A stretch of DNA of 64,000 nucleotides from Trichocoleus desertorum ATA4-8-CV12 (GCA_019358975.1 JAHHIL010000003.1:186001-250000); one strand, 5' to 3'. Positions 17,918 to 27,969 are shown, counted from the stretch's first letter. The notes: generated by a model not told the origin, from the letters alone. Numbers and translations are program-made.

Positions 17918-17951
17918 TGTTTTTTGAGTTTCGGGTAAAAGCAGCCAATTT

Positions 17952-18710
17952 ATGAAACGCCTCTTCACGGGTCTCACCGATGTGGGACTCCTTCGTTCCG
18001 TAAATCAGGATGCTTATTATATCGACCCTGAAGGGCGGTTTTTTATTGTGGCGGATGGCATGGGGGGACATGCTGGCGGTCAGGAAGCTAGCCGCATTGC
18101 CACCCAAGTCATTCAAGACTATTTAGAGCAACACTGGCTATCGTCAGACCCCTCATCTGCTCTATTAGAGGCGGCGCTAGTACAAGCCAATCAAGCGATT
18201 CTACAAGACCAGCAGAGCCACCCAGAACGCTCAGATATGGGAACAACGGTGGTGGTGGTCATCTTTCGCAATGAGCAGGCTTGGTGTGCCCACATTGGCG
18301 ACTCCCGTCTCTATCGGCTCAGAGGTCCCAAAATAGAACAAATTACGGAAGACCACACTTGGGTTGCCAAAGCCCTGCGCGGTGGGGATTTGACACCGGA
18401 ACAAGCTCGAAATCATCCGTGGCGGCATGTGTTATCGCAGTGCTTAGGACGCGAAGATCTGCGCCAAATGGATATTCAAGCTTTGGAAGTACAAGCAGGC
18501 GATCGCTTGTTGTTGTGCAGTGATGGCCTCACCGAAGAACTCTCCGACCACTCGATTGCCGCACACCTTAAAGGTATTCGAGCTTCAGAAAAGGCTGCTG
18601 CCGCTTTAGTAAATGCCGCGAAAGATAAAGGTGGGCGAGATAACATTACCGTCGTGCTAGTGACTCTCGATGGCTTCAATCACCCCGATCCCCCAACTCA
18701 GGGTGCTTAG
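17952..18710 (+). CDS. pphA: PPM/PP2C protein phosphatase, PphA type
   Basis: The metal-binding motifs of the PPM family are intact: [64 protein letters not shown] and GGRDNITVV. The run [17 protein letters not shown] is shared, as I remember it, with the Thermosynechococcus tPphA and Synechocystis PphA enzymes, which remove the phosphate from Ser49 of the PII signal protein. That makes PII the leading candidate substrate, by homology only. Length (252) fits a free catalytic domain. It is 34 bases behind the UbiB-family gene, so the two may be cotranscribed. Confidence 0.85.
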   Translation: MKRLFTGLTDVGLLRSVNQDAYYIDPEGRFFIVADGMGGHAGGQEASRIATQVIQDYLEQHWLSSDPSSALLEAALVQANQAILQDQQSHPERSDMGTTVVVVIFRNEQAWCAHIGDSRLYRLRGPKIEQITEDHTWVAKALRGGDLTPEQARNHPWRHVLSQCLGREDLRQMDIQALEVQAGDRLLLCSDGLTEELSDHSIAAHLKGIRASEKAAAALVNAAKDKGGRDNITVVLVTLDGFNHPDPPTQGA

Positions 18711-19179
18711 CCTTTTAGGATTAGTGAGATTTAAAGGAAATTTCTAGTAGGGCAAATAGTGATTTGGCTTAGGTTGGGCGCTCGCCTCTAGCCCATAGCT
18801 AGCCAACCTTTAGGTTGAGACTTAGGCCTTTTCTGTCTGTTAAAGCTTTCCGGCAAAATGAGCACTATCACAAGATTGGTTCATTTTGAGCATTTTTACA
18901 ATTTGTAACTTGGTAAAAATACTTCAACCCGTTATTTGGTGTTGGAGGTGGTATGTGCATTCTGAAAAAGCTATCTCGTCAGGGATAGTTGACAATTGAC
19001 TCAAGTTACCCCAATGGGGTATGTGCATTTTGTCAAACAATTGTTATCTTTTTTAATACAGGGTCACTGGATTTGCAGGCAAAGCAGTTGAAGAGAATAA
19101 GTAGTCCCCAGAGCAAAACAGAGCAAAACTGCTTTTCCAGACTCGCTGTACTCTCCTCTCTCTTACTTTGGAGTTACAT
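18711..19179. other. long leader region of nblA
   Basis: This 469-base stretch before nblA has no credible gene. It contains the pair of 15-bp direct repeats described separately, an AT-rich tract (18885-18925) and a TTTTTTAATACAG run at 19050-19062. A long regulated leader is expected for nblA, which is induced by nutrient starvation. No canonical NtcA site (GTA-N8-TAC) was found. Confidence 0.45.
18950..19033 (+). promoter_or_regulatory. pair of 15-bp direct repeats upstream of nblA
   Basis: GGTATGTGCATTCTG at 18950-18964 recurs as GGTATGTGCATTTTG at 19019-19033, 69 bases apart and with one mismatch. Both lie in the nblA leader and in the same orientation. They could be binding sites for a regulator; this is inference from recurrence alone. 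Confidence 0.4.
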
Positions 19180-19374
19180 ATGAACCAGCCCATCGAACTT
19201 TCTCTTGAACAACAATTCAATATCCGCTCCTTTGAAACTCAAGTACAACAAATGAGCCGTGAACAAGCTCAAAACTTCCTGATTGACCTCTACAAGCAAA
19301 TGATGATGCGTGAGACCATGTACAAGCACTTCCTGAAGCATCAATGGGGCTTGGAACCAGGTCCTCAAATGTAG
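19180..19374 (+). CDS. nblA: phycobilisome degradation protein NblA
   Basis: The 64-residue product from ATG 19180 begins MNQPIELSLEQQFNIRSFE and has the family core MSREQAQNFLIDLYKQMMMR and the C-terminal LKHQWGLEPG. NblA is a small helical adaptor that binds phycobilisome rods and links them to the Clp protease during nitrogen or sulphur starvation. ATG 19180 is chosen over the ATG at 19168 because the conserved N-terminus starts there and a GGAG sits seven bases upstream. Confidence 0.95.
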   Translation: MNQPIELSLEQQFNIRSFETQVQQMSREQAQNFLIDLYKQMMMRETMYKHFLKHQWGLEPGPQM

Positions 19375-19650
19375 CTGTACTGCCTTGAGCGCGGTAGGGC
19401 GACCTCTATCTCTTGCTTGGTTCCAACGGAGAAAGAAGCTGGGGTCTTGGGGCGTCGAAACCGCACCTATATCTAGAAGCACTTATATCTAGAGCCTCTA
19501 AATATTATTCAGCTCGTCTCATGTTTTGAGTGCAATCCTTAAGCTGGTTGAACCAAATCACTAAGATTTTCGCAAAATTAATTGGCCGTCTTTGAAGTTA
19601 AGTGCTTAATTAAGGAGAGTTGCGCTTCATATCTCCTTCACTCCTAACTT

Positions 19651-20526
19651 ATGTTTAAGCGTCCTTTAATTTGCACCGACTTCTCCGATTATTTACATCG
19701 TTTGGCTAACTTCGTCCCCAGCTTAGCGGCTGGAGGGATGCAGCAGATCACCTTTCTACATGTTGCCTCCCTATGGGAAGAAGGCGAGATTCCACGAGAA
19801 GATACAGAAAAGGTGAATCAAGCTCGCGATCGCTTAGGAGTCGCCTTACAAGAGGTACCCGATGGCGTCGAAGTCAAAGTGGAAGTGCTATCAGGGCGAG
19901 CCAGCGACACCATCCTCAAAGTTGCCAAAGCCCAACAGGCTGACGTCATTATTCTAGGGACCCCCACCCGAAGCTTATTAAGTGAAAAGCTGTTTGGCAG
20001 CACCACCGTGGGTTTAGCTCAGCGTACGAATACACCTTTGTTGGTGTTGCGGCCCCAGCTGATTTCGGCCTACACCACCGAAGAACTAGATCTGCGCTGT
20101 CGGCATTTGTTCCGCTACCTGCTGCTACCCTATGACGGCAGTGACCCAGCTAAGTATTTGGTCCAGCAAATCGAGCAGCGTTGCCAAGGCCAACAAGCCT
20201 TAGAACAGTGTTTGCTCTGTTGGGTTGTGAGTGATAGTGGCCGTCGAGAACTCAGAAAGCTCAGCCCAAATCAAGAAGTTGCTGAACTGCTTGCTGCACC
20301 TCAAGCGGCTTTAGCCAAACATAACTTGCAGGTCCATACAGAAATCCGATCTGGCAATCCAGTGATGGAGACTTTAGAGGCGGCGGTGATGTTTGATATT
20401 AGTGCGATCGCCGTTTCATCAGGTAGCTTGGGTCGCTTAATTGAATGGTCAGCGCCTAGCTTTACAGGGGAAATGTTGCGTCGCAGTTGGCATCCAGTGC
20501 TGTTTTTCCCCCCCGCTCGTTCTTGA
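19651..20526 (+). CDS. tandem universal stress protein
   Basis: The protein has two Usp domains. The first (about 1-140) keeps the ATP-binding-type tail IILGTPTRSLLSEKLFGSTTVGLAQRTN, close to the G-x2-G-x9-G(S/T) motif. The second (about 155-290) is degenerate, with SSGSLGRLIEWSAPSF in the equivalent place. Usp proteins are cytoplasmic stress and nucleotide-sensing proteins. It converges on a Ser/Thr kinase gene with only 10 bases between stops; no functional link is implied by that alone. Confidence 0.82.
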   Translation: MFKRPLICTDFSDYLHRLANFVPSLAAGGMQQITFLHVASLWEEGEIPREDTEKVNQARDRLGVALQEVPDGVEVKVEVLSGRASDTILKVAKAQQADVIILGTPTRSLLSEKLFGSTTVGLAQRTNTPLLVLRPQLISAYTTEELDLRCRHLFRYLLLPYDGSDPAKYLVQQIEQRCQGQQALEQCLLCWVVSDSGRRELRKLSPNQEVAELLAAPQAALAKHNLQVHTEIRSGNPVMETLEAAVMFDISAIAVSSGSLGRLIEWSAPSFTGEMLRRSWHPVLFFPPARS

Positions 20527-20536
20527 GTCGCTAGCT

Positions 20537-22015
20537 TTAGCTCTCCTCCAACTTCATTAAGATTCTGGGTTTGATCTTCTCCAGTTCTTGTTTGAGCAGG
20601 GTTTTGCTGGTGCTGGCTTGAGCAGATGAGACAAAGAGCTGGCTAGCATCGGCCCATTCTCGCAAGCGATCGCGCTGCATGTCGGCAATATTGGAACTCA
20701 TCACCGTCAGGCACCGCTGAGGTTCTTCCAAAGCAAAAAATAACAATCGGTATAAGCCTTTTTCTGCTAGCAACCGAGTCATATCTTGACCTTGCGGCGT
20801 TTTGAGATCTAAGTAGCAGGGTAGCCAGCGTGGGCCGTGCTCTCGGCTATGCAAGGCAGTGAGCCACAGCAACATTGGATGAGGAGCCATCATAAACAAG
20901 AACTGGTTGTAACGGGTTGCGAGTAGCCGTCGTTGAATTTCTTGTTTGGGCATCATCACCCAGAGCGTTGCCAAGACTTCGTGACTGGTTCGGAGGGGAT
21001 GAGGAAAAACAATTTCAGCAATCGGCTTACTTTTGGGCCAAGAAGCGAGTTGGCAAACCTCGTCTGGAGAGATGGAGTCTTGGCGCTTAGTATCAGGGAA
21101 AACGGGCAGCTTGGAGAGGACGGCTTCAATCCGATGCCCAATTTGTCTACCAGGGCCGAAACGGTCTTCTAAGGGTTCTAGGGCTTTGAGGACTTCTGTG
21201 GCGCTTTGAGGGCGATCGCTAGGTGCTTTAGCCAAACAGCTCATGACCAAATTTTCTAGAGCTTTAGGCAGCTTCAGAACGGAGTCAATGGAGTCAAATG
21301 AGCGAGGGAGCTGAAAATGATGCGCCTTGTACCAGCTACCAAAGGTATGAGTCTCAGCATGCAAGGGTAGCTTGCCTGTCAACATCTCATACATCATGAT
21401 GCCCAAGCTGTAGATATCGGAGCGGTTGTCTAACTCCTTGCCCTCCATTTGCTCTGGTGAGGAGTAAGCTAACGTACCCATGAACGAATTGGTTTGTCCG
21501 GTGTCAGCCTGTAACAAGCGAGCAATCCCAAAATCGAGAATCTTGACGAGCTCGCCAATACTGGTGTCGTGGCTCACCAAAATATTGCCTGGTTTGATAT
21601 CGCGGTGAATCACGCCATCTTGATGAGCGCACTGTAAACCTAAGCAAATTTGACGAGAGATGCTGAGAAATCGGGGCAGAACTAGCGATCGCGCCTTAAT
21701 TACATCGCTCAGGCTTTCCCCCTGGAGGTACTCCATGACGTAAAAGGGCACTTCATCATCGTCAACGCCATAGTCCATGACTCGGACGATGTGAATGGTT
21801 TTCTGGCCCAACAACGCACAAGTTCTAGCTTCACTTTTGAAGCGATCGCGCATTTTCTGGTTCAGCAGGGTCCGAGCCAAGAACTTAACGGCGACTGGTA
21901 CATCCCCTAACAAAACATCTTGAGCCCGATAGACTCGGCCCATTGCTCCTTTACCGATCAGCTCTGCCAACTGATAACGGTCGTTCAGCAAGCGGCCAAT
22001 ATTAGGGTCCGACAT
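20537..22015 (-). CDS. soluble Ser/Thr protein kinase
   Basis: The kinase domain spans residues 14-280: GKGAMG (21-26), Lys44 in VAVK, HRDIKPGN (137-144), DFG (161-163), SSPEQM and RSDIYSLGIMMYEML. The C-terminal 210 residues have no transmembrane segment; they form a cyanobacterial-type accessory region (ILVVMMPKQEIQR-like helices; FLFMMAPHPMLLWL). Substrate unknown. It has an unusually long leader (next 560 bases) with two hairpins. Confidence 0.9.
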   Translation of the reverse strand: MSDPNIGRLLNDRYQLAELIGKGAMGRVYRAQDVLLGDVPVAVKFLARTLLNQKMRDRFKSEARTCALLGQKTIHIVRVMDYGVDDDEVPFYVMEYLQGESLSDVIKARSLVLPRFLSISRQICLGLQCAHQDGVIHRDIKPGNILVSHDTSIGELVKILDFGIARLLQADTGQTNSFMGTLAYSSPEQMEGKELDNRSDIYSLGIMMYEMLTGKLPLHAETHTFGSWYKAHHFQLPRSFDSIDSVLKLPKALENLVMSCLAKAPSDRPQSATEVLKALEPLEDRFGPGRQIGHRIEAVLSKLPVFPDTKRQDSISPDEVCQLASWPKSKPIAEIVFPHPLRTSHEVLATLWVMMPKQEIQRRLLATRYNQFLFMMAPHPMLLWLTALHSREHGPRWLPCYLDLKTPQGQDMTRLLAEKGLYRLLFFALEEPQRCLTVMSSNIADMQRDRLREWADASQLFVSSAQASTSKTLLKQELEKIKPRILMKLEES

Positions 22016-22577
22016 GAGTTGAAACTCCGTTTCTCACGGTGCGAGTAGCGACTCGTCGGTTACTGTAAAACTGACAACTCTGAGCTAGATTCTGAGCTAA
22101 ATCCACAGAAAAACAACTGACTTCTGCCACGGTTTACCTTAGAAGTACCAAACTAAGTCAAAAATTCTTTTCGCGAAACTTAGAAATGTAGTACCCAGCA
22201 TCAAACTGGGTAACCAAAATCCCTCAGTCTTGGCGTTGAGGGATGGGCAGACTTAACAAAATACTTAAGTTAGGCACACAGCCTTGGACTACCCAGCATT
22301 TTGCCTTTAGCTACCGTCAATAAGTCAGAAATTCCGTAAAGCTTCTGTAAAGCTATTGTAGCGACCTTAGTCCGATCCCTGGTATAGGGATGGATTCAAA
22401 CCTACTCGGTTTGGGTAGTGCTCTGTTTAGGCAGGGGGCAAGCACAAGACCTACCCCTACGGAAGTGGTGTCGTTCAAGCCATTGAAAGTCGCTGTGGGT
22501 CATCTCAAAGTTACTAAATTAAATCAAGGGATCGTAACTTCAAGAGTACCCAAGCTCGTGGGCTGTTGAGACAAATG
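22016..22577. other. 562-base gene-free region with structured elements
   Basis: No credible gene. It contains two successive hairpins at 22193-22244 (separate entry) and a GTAGTG...CCTACCCCTAC palindrome-like segment around 22412-22460 of the same type as other dispersed repeats. Promoters for the minus-strand kinase presumably lie near 22050-22150. Confidence 0.4.
22193..22244 (+). ncRNA. two consecutive hairpins, candidate structured RNA
   Basis: ACCCAG (22193-22198) pairs with CTGGGT (22206-22211). Eight bases later ATCCCTCA (22219-22226) pairs with TGAGGGAT (22237-22244). Both stems are perfect, and the symmetry holds on either strand. The strand and function are unknown; it may be a small RNA, a leader element of the kinase gene or remnant repeats. 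Confidence 0.25.
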
Positions 22578-23027
22578 CTACTGCTCTGGTTGGCGCTCTA
22601 GCGTGGCCTCCATGGTGCTGGTCAGATAATGACCTGCCATGATGCTGCTAGAGAGATAGTACCGCTCTGGATCGATGCAATGCATGGTTTCAAAGCCGCT
22701 ACGACGCTGGCGATCGCCTAGAACCCAATAGCGCTGCACAATCGACTCCGGAGCAATCCAGCCTTCGCCCTCGACTCGCCCCAGCAAGCTGTGTTGCAGC
22801 ACAAAGGTATATTGCCGCTCTCCGATATCTAAGCGACCTCGATATTGCAGAGAAATATCTTCACGTTCGGAGTCTGGAAACACCAACTTGGTCACCATCG
22901 TGTACCAATTATCCCGGCTCCAGCCAACTAATGTTTTGCCTTTAACCAAGATCGGCATCCCATCACGCTCCAGCCAATTTCCTTGCAGCGTCCAGCGTCC
23001 TGCCTCCATTAGAAAGGTGTGAGCCAC
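22578..23027 (-). CDS. conserved hypothetical protein, 149 residues
   Basis: A soluble, mainly beta protein rich in Trp and Arg: MEAGRWTLQGNWLERDG, GKTLVGWSRDNWYTMVTKL, QYRGRLDIGERQYTFVLQH, then ESIVQRYWVLGDRQRR. The pattern suggests a lipocalin- or barrel-like fold, but no named family is recognised. The coding frame is well defined with cyanobacterial codon use. It stands upstream of, and on the same strand as, anmK, with a gap of about 65 bases between its start side and the neighbour's end. Confidence 0.65.
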   Translation of the reverse strand: MAHTFLMEAGRWTLQGNWLERDGMPILVKGKTLVGWSRDNWYTMVTKLVFPDSEREDISLQYRGRLDIGERQYTFVLQHSLLGRVEGEGWIAPESIVQRYWVLGDRQRRSGFETMHCIDPERYYLSSSIMAGHYLTSTMEATLERQPEQ

Positions 23028-23092
23028 AGCGCTAATCCTTACTTGTATTGCGTTTCGCTATGCTAATGCGGATGGGACTCTATGCTATCACG

Positions 23093-24352
23093 CTAAGGGA
23101 TGCTCACAAGATGGATTTCCCCTAGAGCGATCGCTTTCGCCGCCCCCGTGACTTGTGGCAGATTTCCTGGGATACTGCGATGCCGCCAGTAAGCCAACAC
23201 GGCAAAGGCGATCGCTTCCTTAAAGTCTGCACTCAAGCCAACGTCATCTGTCGTCATCACTGCCGCCGAGGGTAAATGCACTTGCAGTCGCTGTTTAAGA
23301 TACGAATTGCGGCTACCCCCTCCACAGAGGAGCACTTGACTAGGAAGTTGCGGCAGAAAAGCCCCATAACTATGAGCGATCGAGCGAGCTGTAAGTTCCG
23401 CCAGGGTGGCAAGAAAATCAGCCTCACTAAGCTGGTAAGCCTCGGCATCAGCAAAACAACTTTTCAGGTAATCAAGCCCAAACAGCTCCCGTCCGGTTGA
23501 TTTGGGTGGTGCTTGCTGAAAAAAACCTTGCTGGAGCCACTGCTCTACCAGAATTTGGCAAGGAGTACCTGTAGCTGCCCAAGCCCCGTCTAGGTCGTAG
23601 GTTTTGGCTCCATGAGAGAGCTGCTGCACGGCCAAATCTAGCAACATATTGCCAGGGCCTGTATCCCAGCCTCGGACTTGCTGCTCCCAATCGGCAGTAC
23701 TTCTAGCGGGTAAATAAGTGACATTGCCAATGCCACCGATATTCTGCACACAACGGCTCTGATTAGGCTGGCTCAACAAATAAGCATCCACTCGCGGCAC
23801 CAGTGGCGCTCCTTGCCCTCCCACTGCAATGTCAGCCACCCGAAAATTGCTAACTGTGGAAATTCCAGTTAAATGAGCGATCGCAGCTCCCCGACCGAGC
23901 TGGAGGCTATAACCGAGGGATGAAGGATGAAGGATGAAGGATGAAACAGAAGAGTTGTAGGAGTCTGGGTTTTTCGTAGGGTTGGACGAAGAAGCGAGAC
24001 CCCATTCATCCTTCATCCCTCCTATTTCATCCTTCCTATCTAGCGGTCGGTGATAGACGGTCTGACCATGTGAACCAATTAAAGCTGCTGGAGTGTGACC
24101 TGCTTGAACGGCTAAAGCTGCTTGAGCAAATTGCTTGGCGATCGCGTCATCTAAGGCTGCGAGATCTGCCATTGAAAGAGGTTCGCCCCCACAGACCGCT
24201 AAAATCTGCGATCGCAAGTCTTCTGGATAGGAATAAGTCGCTCCAGCCAGTAACTTGACTTGTAAGTCGGTTTCTAAACCGGAAATCTCTACTAAGGCAG
24301 CATCAATGCCATCCACTGATGTGCCACTCATTAAACCAATTACATGCATCAT
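23093..24352 (-). CDS. anmK: anhydro-N-acetylmuramic acid kinase with an in-frame insertion
   Basis: AnmK phosphorylates and opens anhydro-MurNAc to MurNAc-6-phosphate in peptidoglycan recycling. Motifs: [16 protein letters not shown] at the N-terminus, [47 protein letters not shown] and LLCGGGSRN. The usual family reads HRP straight into LQLG; here about 44 residues (104-147) are inserted, encoded by repeat-rich DNA, so the protein is 419 residues rather than about 370-390. The insertion keeps the frame. Whether the enzyme is still active is unknown, though all catalytic motifs remain. Confidence 0.92.
   Translation of the reverse strand: MMHVIGLMSGTSVDGIDAALVEISGLETDLQVKLLAGATYSYPEDLRSQILAVCGGEPLSMADLAALDDAIAKQFAQAALAVQAGHTPAALIGSHGQTVYHRPLDRKDEIGGMKDEWGLASSSNPTKNPDSYNSSVSSFILHPSSLGYSLQLGRGAAIAHLTGISTVSNFRVADIAVGGQGAPLVPRVDAYLLSQPNQSRCVQNIGGIGNVTYLPARSTADWEQQVRGWDTGPGNMLLDLAVQQLSHGAKTYDLDGAWAATGTPCQILVEQWLQQGFFQQAPPKSTGRELFGLDYLKSCFADAEAYQLSEADFLATLAELTARSIAHSYGAFLPQLPSQVLLCGGGSRNSYLKQRLQVHLPSAAVMTTDDVGLSADFKEAIAFAVLAYWRHRSIPGNLPQVTGAAKAIALGEIHLVSIP
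23912..24043. repeat. repeat element inserted in frame in anmK
   Basis: The segment begins with GGATGAAGGATGAAGGATGA-type heptamer units (around 23918-23943) and ends with inverted copies (TTCATCCTTCATCC and TTTCATCCTTCC, around 24006-24036). The inverted heptamers flank about 65 bases of unique sequence. It has no stop in the anmK frame. It resembles cyanobacterial heptameric repeats or a small MITE-like element. Confidence 0.7.
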
Positions 24353-24368
24353 GCGTTCGGGCGCGACC

Positions 24369-25613
24369 CTAGCAATAGTTGCTTCTGATCAACTCTACCG
24401 CTTGCTTCAAGCCTGAAGTATGAATCCAGCCTACATACCCCCTAAATTGGGACACATTTTGAGCATTCAAAATACAAACATGATGAACTCCAGCAGGGGT
24501 TCTAATCAGTTGGAGGCTACCACTGCGATCGCTAAACTTTAAGTCAATTAGGGTTTCATCCAAAAACTGACCTGCTGGGATAAAGTTGCGGGTCATGCCA
24601 GGAACTTGTTGGAGCTGCGCGATCGCTTGCATCAATCTGGATGATCCTTGTGCCCTTGGAGAGTTTGCTAGGAGGTTGTCGGCAATCAAATGAGCGACTT
24701 GAGGACAGCTCCAGTAATTAATATGGGCATCTCCTGCCCCCGCTGCCATTGGCGCATGGTCGATCGCGATTTGAACCGCTGGATTAACCAACCCCGCAAC
24801 CTTACCAACTCGATTGACCAAATCAGAATTCACAAAATTTCGGACGGCTGTTTCTGTGGAGTTGGCCTCTGATTGTAGATAGTGATCTTGCAGAGTTAGG
24901 TTCCAGGACGAGTCTGGGCTGAAGCAGGCTTGCATGGGATAGGCAATGACATCAGAGGCATGAATGAGATTGAGCCATCTCAAGCTGCGATCGCTGTATT
25001 GACTCACCAACGCTTTCACTGGCTCAGGCTGAATCCCCAGCATGATATTAAAGAAAGCAATAGGAGAACCCATCGTGGTGATGCTTTTTAGTTGCAATTT
25101 TGGCTGAGAATTAGAATTGTTGCAGCCCTGAACTAAGGCTCGAATTTCAAAAGCTGGGTCATTGGGATGAAATCTCTCAGAAAACAAAGCATCCCATAAA
25201 ACAACTGTCCCTAGGGAATGAGAAACGATGTGTAGCTCTGTCTCACCTGGATTCCGAGTGATGAAGTCAGAGAGCTGTTCCGCAATTAATTTTCTAATTT
25301 TGACGCCGCGCTCCGAGTTCAAGTAGGTGAAAGCATCACCGACAAACTCAGAAAAAAAGCCTTGTCTAAAATTTTGATAACGAAAAACTGCTTGAGTATC
25401 AGTCTGCGGATTCTCTGACTGCAACGTTTGCAAATCTCGGTGAACCGCATTCCACAGCTTGCCAATGTCACTAAGCACATCCCCCCAAAAGCTAGCGTAA
25501 AAAAGGGGAAGGGGCGCTTTTACCTGAGAAAATTCTTCTCGAATTAAGCCCTGTAGGGAATCAGCATATTGCACGTTGCGAGTGGCAACTCCGTGCATAA
25601 AAAATACAAGCAT
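24369..25613 (-). CDS. lipase-like alpha/beta hydrolase
   Basis: From ATG 25613 the product is 414 residues and begins [20 protein letters not shown], a strand followed by the HG oxyanion motif. The nucleophile elbow is in [16 protein letters not shown] (SHSLG instead of the strict GxSxG), as in class 3 lipase-like and PGAP1-like proteins. The remaining sequence has no transmembrane segment. Substrate unknown. An earlier ATG at 25730 would overlap the ktrA gene and add residues that do not look conserved, so I reject it. Confidence 0.72.
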   Translation of the reverse strand: MLVFFMHGVATRNVQYADSLQGLIREEFSQVKAPLPLFYASFWGDVLSDIGKLWNAVHRDLQTLQSENPQTDTQAVFRYQNFRQGFFSEFVGDAFTYLNSERGVKIRKLIAEQLSDFITRNPGETELHIVSHSLGTVVLWDALFSERFHPNDPAFEIRALVQGCNNSNSQPKLQLKSITTMGSPIAFFNIMLGIQPEPVKALVSQYSDRSLRWLNLIHASDVIAYPMQACFSPDSSWNLTLQDHYLQSEANSTETAVRNFVNSDLVNRVGKVAGLVNPAVQIAIDHAPMAAGAGDAHINYWSCPQVAHLIADNLLANSPRAQGSSRLMQAIAQLQQVPGMTRNFIPAGQFLDETLIDLKFSDRSGSLQLIRTPAGVHHVCILNAQNVSQFRGYVGWIHTSGLKQAVELIRSNYC

Positions 25614-25692
25614 GATGTCAATTGCAAAAATTGAGCATTGCTTTTTATTCTTCCCTACTGGCTTAACGATGTAATGCAGCCAGAACTTGAAG

Positions 25693-26388
25693 TTAGATGG
25701 GTAATTGATCGATCCCCTTATTGGAACCAATCACCACGATTGCCTCTCCTTTGCGAAGACGACGGCCTGGTTCGGGGTTGATTTCAAATTTGCCGTTGTT
25801 GCTGACTGCAAGCAAGTTCAACCCAAAGCGACTCCGTAGCCTCAGTTCTGAAATAGTTTGACTATCAAACACTTCCGGAACAATGACTTCCACAATACTG
25901 TTGTCGGGATCAAGCTCGAAGCGATCGAGAATTCCAGGTTTCGTCAGCGATCGCGCCAAGGCACAGCCCATTTCATGCTCCGGAAACACCACATGGTCAG
26001 CGCCAACTTTCCGCAGCAGCTTTTCATGAATTTCTGAAGAAGCCTTGGCTACCACATGGGGCACACCAGCTTCCTTAAGATTCATGGTGGTGATCACGCT
26101 TTCTTCTACATAGTTACCGATCGCGACAATCACGGTATCAAACTCAAAAACGCCTGCTTCTTTCAGGGCCGCAACCTCTGTCGAATCTAACTGCACGGCG
26201 TGAGCGGCTAGCTGATCTGTCAGAATCTGAGCCACCCGTTTTTCATCTGAGTCAATCCCTAGCGCCTCGTATCCCATGCGATGCAGAGATGCACAAACAG
26301 CTCGACCAAAGCGCCCCAAACCGATGACAGCAAATTGCTTATTCTCGGTTCGTAGACTACGAAAGAAGCTCAGATAGGATAAATTCAC
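25693..26388 (-). CDS. ktrA: TrkA/KtrA-type potassium uptake regulatory subunit
   Basis: A two-part RCK protein: an N-terminal Rossmann domain (AVIGLGRFGRAV, then DSDEKRV as the nucleotide-binding acidic turn) and a C-terminal TrkA-C domain (SIVEVIVPEVFDSQTISELRL). It gates the KtrB channel by binding ATP/ADP or NAD(H). The gene is downstream of ktrB on the same strand with a gap of about 115 bases, as expected for a KtrAB system. Length (231) is typical. Ktr systems in cyanobacteria serve osmotic and sodium-linked potassium uptake. Confidence 0.9.
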   Translation of the reverse strand: MNLSYLSFFRSLRTENKQFAVIGLGRFGRAVCASLHRMGYEALGIDSDEKRVAQILTDQLAAHAVQLDSTEVAALKEAGVFEFDTVIVAIGNYVEESVITTMNLKEAGVPHVVAKASSEIHEKLLRKVGADHVVFPEHEMGCALARSLTKPGILDRFELDPDNSIVEVIVPEVFDSQTISELRLRSRFGLNLLAVSNNGKFEINPEPGRRLRKGEAIVVIGSNKGIDQLPI

Positions 26389-26504
26389 AAATTAACCTCA
26401 GGCGGTAAACGCCCAGACTTGATTTAGAGTCCGTAACCCTTTAAATTATCAAGGTTTTGGGTGCAAATCTGTTCCGGAAATCCTAACCTGTTTTGTTCCA
26501 GAAA

Positions 26505-27839
26505 CTACCCTACGAGTAAATTTTCCTCTGGATAACGGATAGTACTAGGATTGGGGTCGCCTAAAATTGCGCCGATCAGCAGCAACACCCCAACTCGACC
26601 GATGTACATGGTGGCGACTAAAACCAATTTGGCGAAGGTCGAAAGTCCTGCAGTAATTCCAGTCGAGAGGCCAACCGTACCAAAACCTGACATCACTTCA
26701 AAGAGAATTTGAATAAAAGTGACATTTGTATCAGTGATGGCAATTAAAGTGGTCATGATCATGACCGCAGTGAGTGAACCGACTGAAACTCCCACTGCTT
26801 TTAGAATCAGCGAGACAGGAATTTGTCGTTCATACAAAACAGCTTCTTCTTTGCCTTGTAAGATGGCTCGGGTACAACTAGTTAAAACCCGTAAAGTGGT
26901 AGTTTTAATACCCCCCGCTGTACCACCTGGATTACCACCAATAAACATTAAAACGATCATAATAAATAGGCTAGCAGCGGTCATTTTGCCGATGTCAACA
27001 GTATTGAAACCGACGGTGCGTGGGGTTACTGCTTGAAACCAAGCTGTTAGTACCTTGGTCTTAAAATCCATTGGCCCCAAAGTCTGTGGATTGTTTAGTT
27101 CGGTAAGAAATATAGCAATGGTACTAATGACTAAGAGGATGATTGTGGTACTAATTGCCACTTTGAAGTTTAACGAAAAAATAATTTTTTCAGATTTTCT
27201 CAGCCAACGAGCGCGCAACCATAGAAACAACTCAAATATCACTTCGTAGCCAATGCCACCAAAGATAACTAGGGCCGGAATAATTAGGTTCAATAATATA
27301 GAAGACTGATAGCCAATTAAGTTGTCTCTAAATGGGCTAAAACCAGCATTATTCCAAGCAGTAACACTATGAAAAATAGAGAGCCACAATCCCTTGCTCC
27401 AACCGTGATCTGGCACAAAAACTGCAAGCAATAGAAACGCGCCTGTGAGTTCAAAGATCAGAGTGAGGGAGACGATGGAGCGCAGAACTTGAGTAGCTCC
27501 TTGCATTCCAGGGCGATCGAGCGCCTGTTGTAAAGCGATTTTGTCTCGTAGACCGAACCGTCGTCCCAAAAGTAACAACAGGAACGTAGTAGCGGTCATG
27601 TATCCCAACCCGCCAACCTGCACCAAAGCCAAGAGGATCACTTGTCCTGTCGTAGAAAAATAGCTGCCTGTATCCACCACGATGTGGCCCGTAACACAAA
27701 CGGCGGAAGTAGCGGTAAACAGAGCCACAATAAAGTCATTCCAGGTGCCACTACTGGTGGAGAAAGGCATCATCAGCAGGAGGGTACCTACTGCAATGAC
27801 AGCCAGAAAGCCTAGACAAATGGTTCTAGAGACAGTCAT
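26505..27839 (-). CDS. ktrB: KtrB-type Na+-dependent potassium transporter
   Basis: A TrkH/KtrB family channel with four pore loops and multiple membrane segments. Selectivity-filter signatures around the conserved Gly are visible: ATSAVCVTG, HSVTAWNNAGF, FQAVTPRTVGFN and FEVMSGFGTVGLS. Length (444) fits KtrB rather than the longer TrkH. It pairs with ktrA on the same strand. Confidence 0.92.
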   Translation of the reverse strand: MTVSRTICLGFLAVIAVGTLLLMMPFSTSSGTWNDFIVALFTATSAVCVTGHIVVDTGSYFSTTGQVILLALVQVGGLGYMTATTFLLLLLGRRFGLRDKIALQQALDRPGMQGATQVLRSIVSLTLIFELTGAFLLLAVFVPDHGWSKGLWLSIFHSVTAWNNAGFSPFRDNLIGYQSSILLNLIIPALVIFGGIGYEVIFELFLWLRARWLRKSEKIIFSLNFKVAISTTIILLVISTIAIFLTELNNPQTLGPMDFKTKVLTAWFQAVTPRTVGFNTVDIGKMTAASLFIMIVLMFIGGNPGGTAGGIKTTTLRVLTSCTRAILQGKEEAVLYERQIPVSLILKAVGVSVGSLTAVMIMTTLIAITDTNVTFIQILFEVMSGFGTVGLSTGITAGLSTFAKLVLVATMYIGRVGVLLLIGAILGDPNPSTIRYPEENLLVG

Positions 27840-27969
27840 GGAGCGATCGCGTAAATGGTTAAAGTTTGGACTGCAAGTTTAGACGGCAAAACTGAGGCTG
27901 TTTAAGAGCTTACTGCTAGCTGAGGTAGCCGTTACATAATTCTGGTTTAGTTCTGTCTTGGCAGGCTAT

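Noticed and set aside
18880-19179. NtcA site upstream of nblA
   Set aside because: I looked for GTA-N8-TAC. The nearest pair (GTA at 18905, TAC at 18920) has 12 bases between, so it does not fit.
18989-19183. 64-residue frame just before nblA
   Set aside because: It overlaps the nblA ribosome site and start and has no recognisable domain; the region is better read as the nblA leader.
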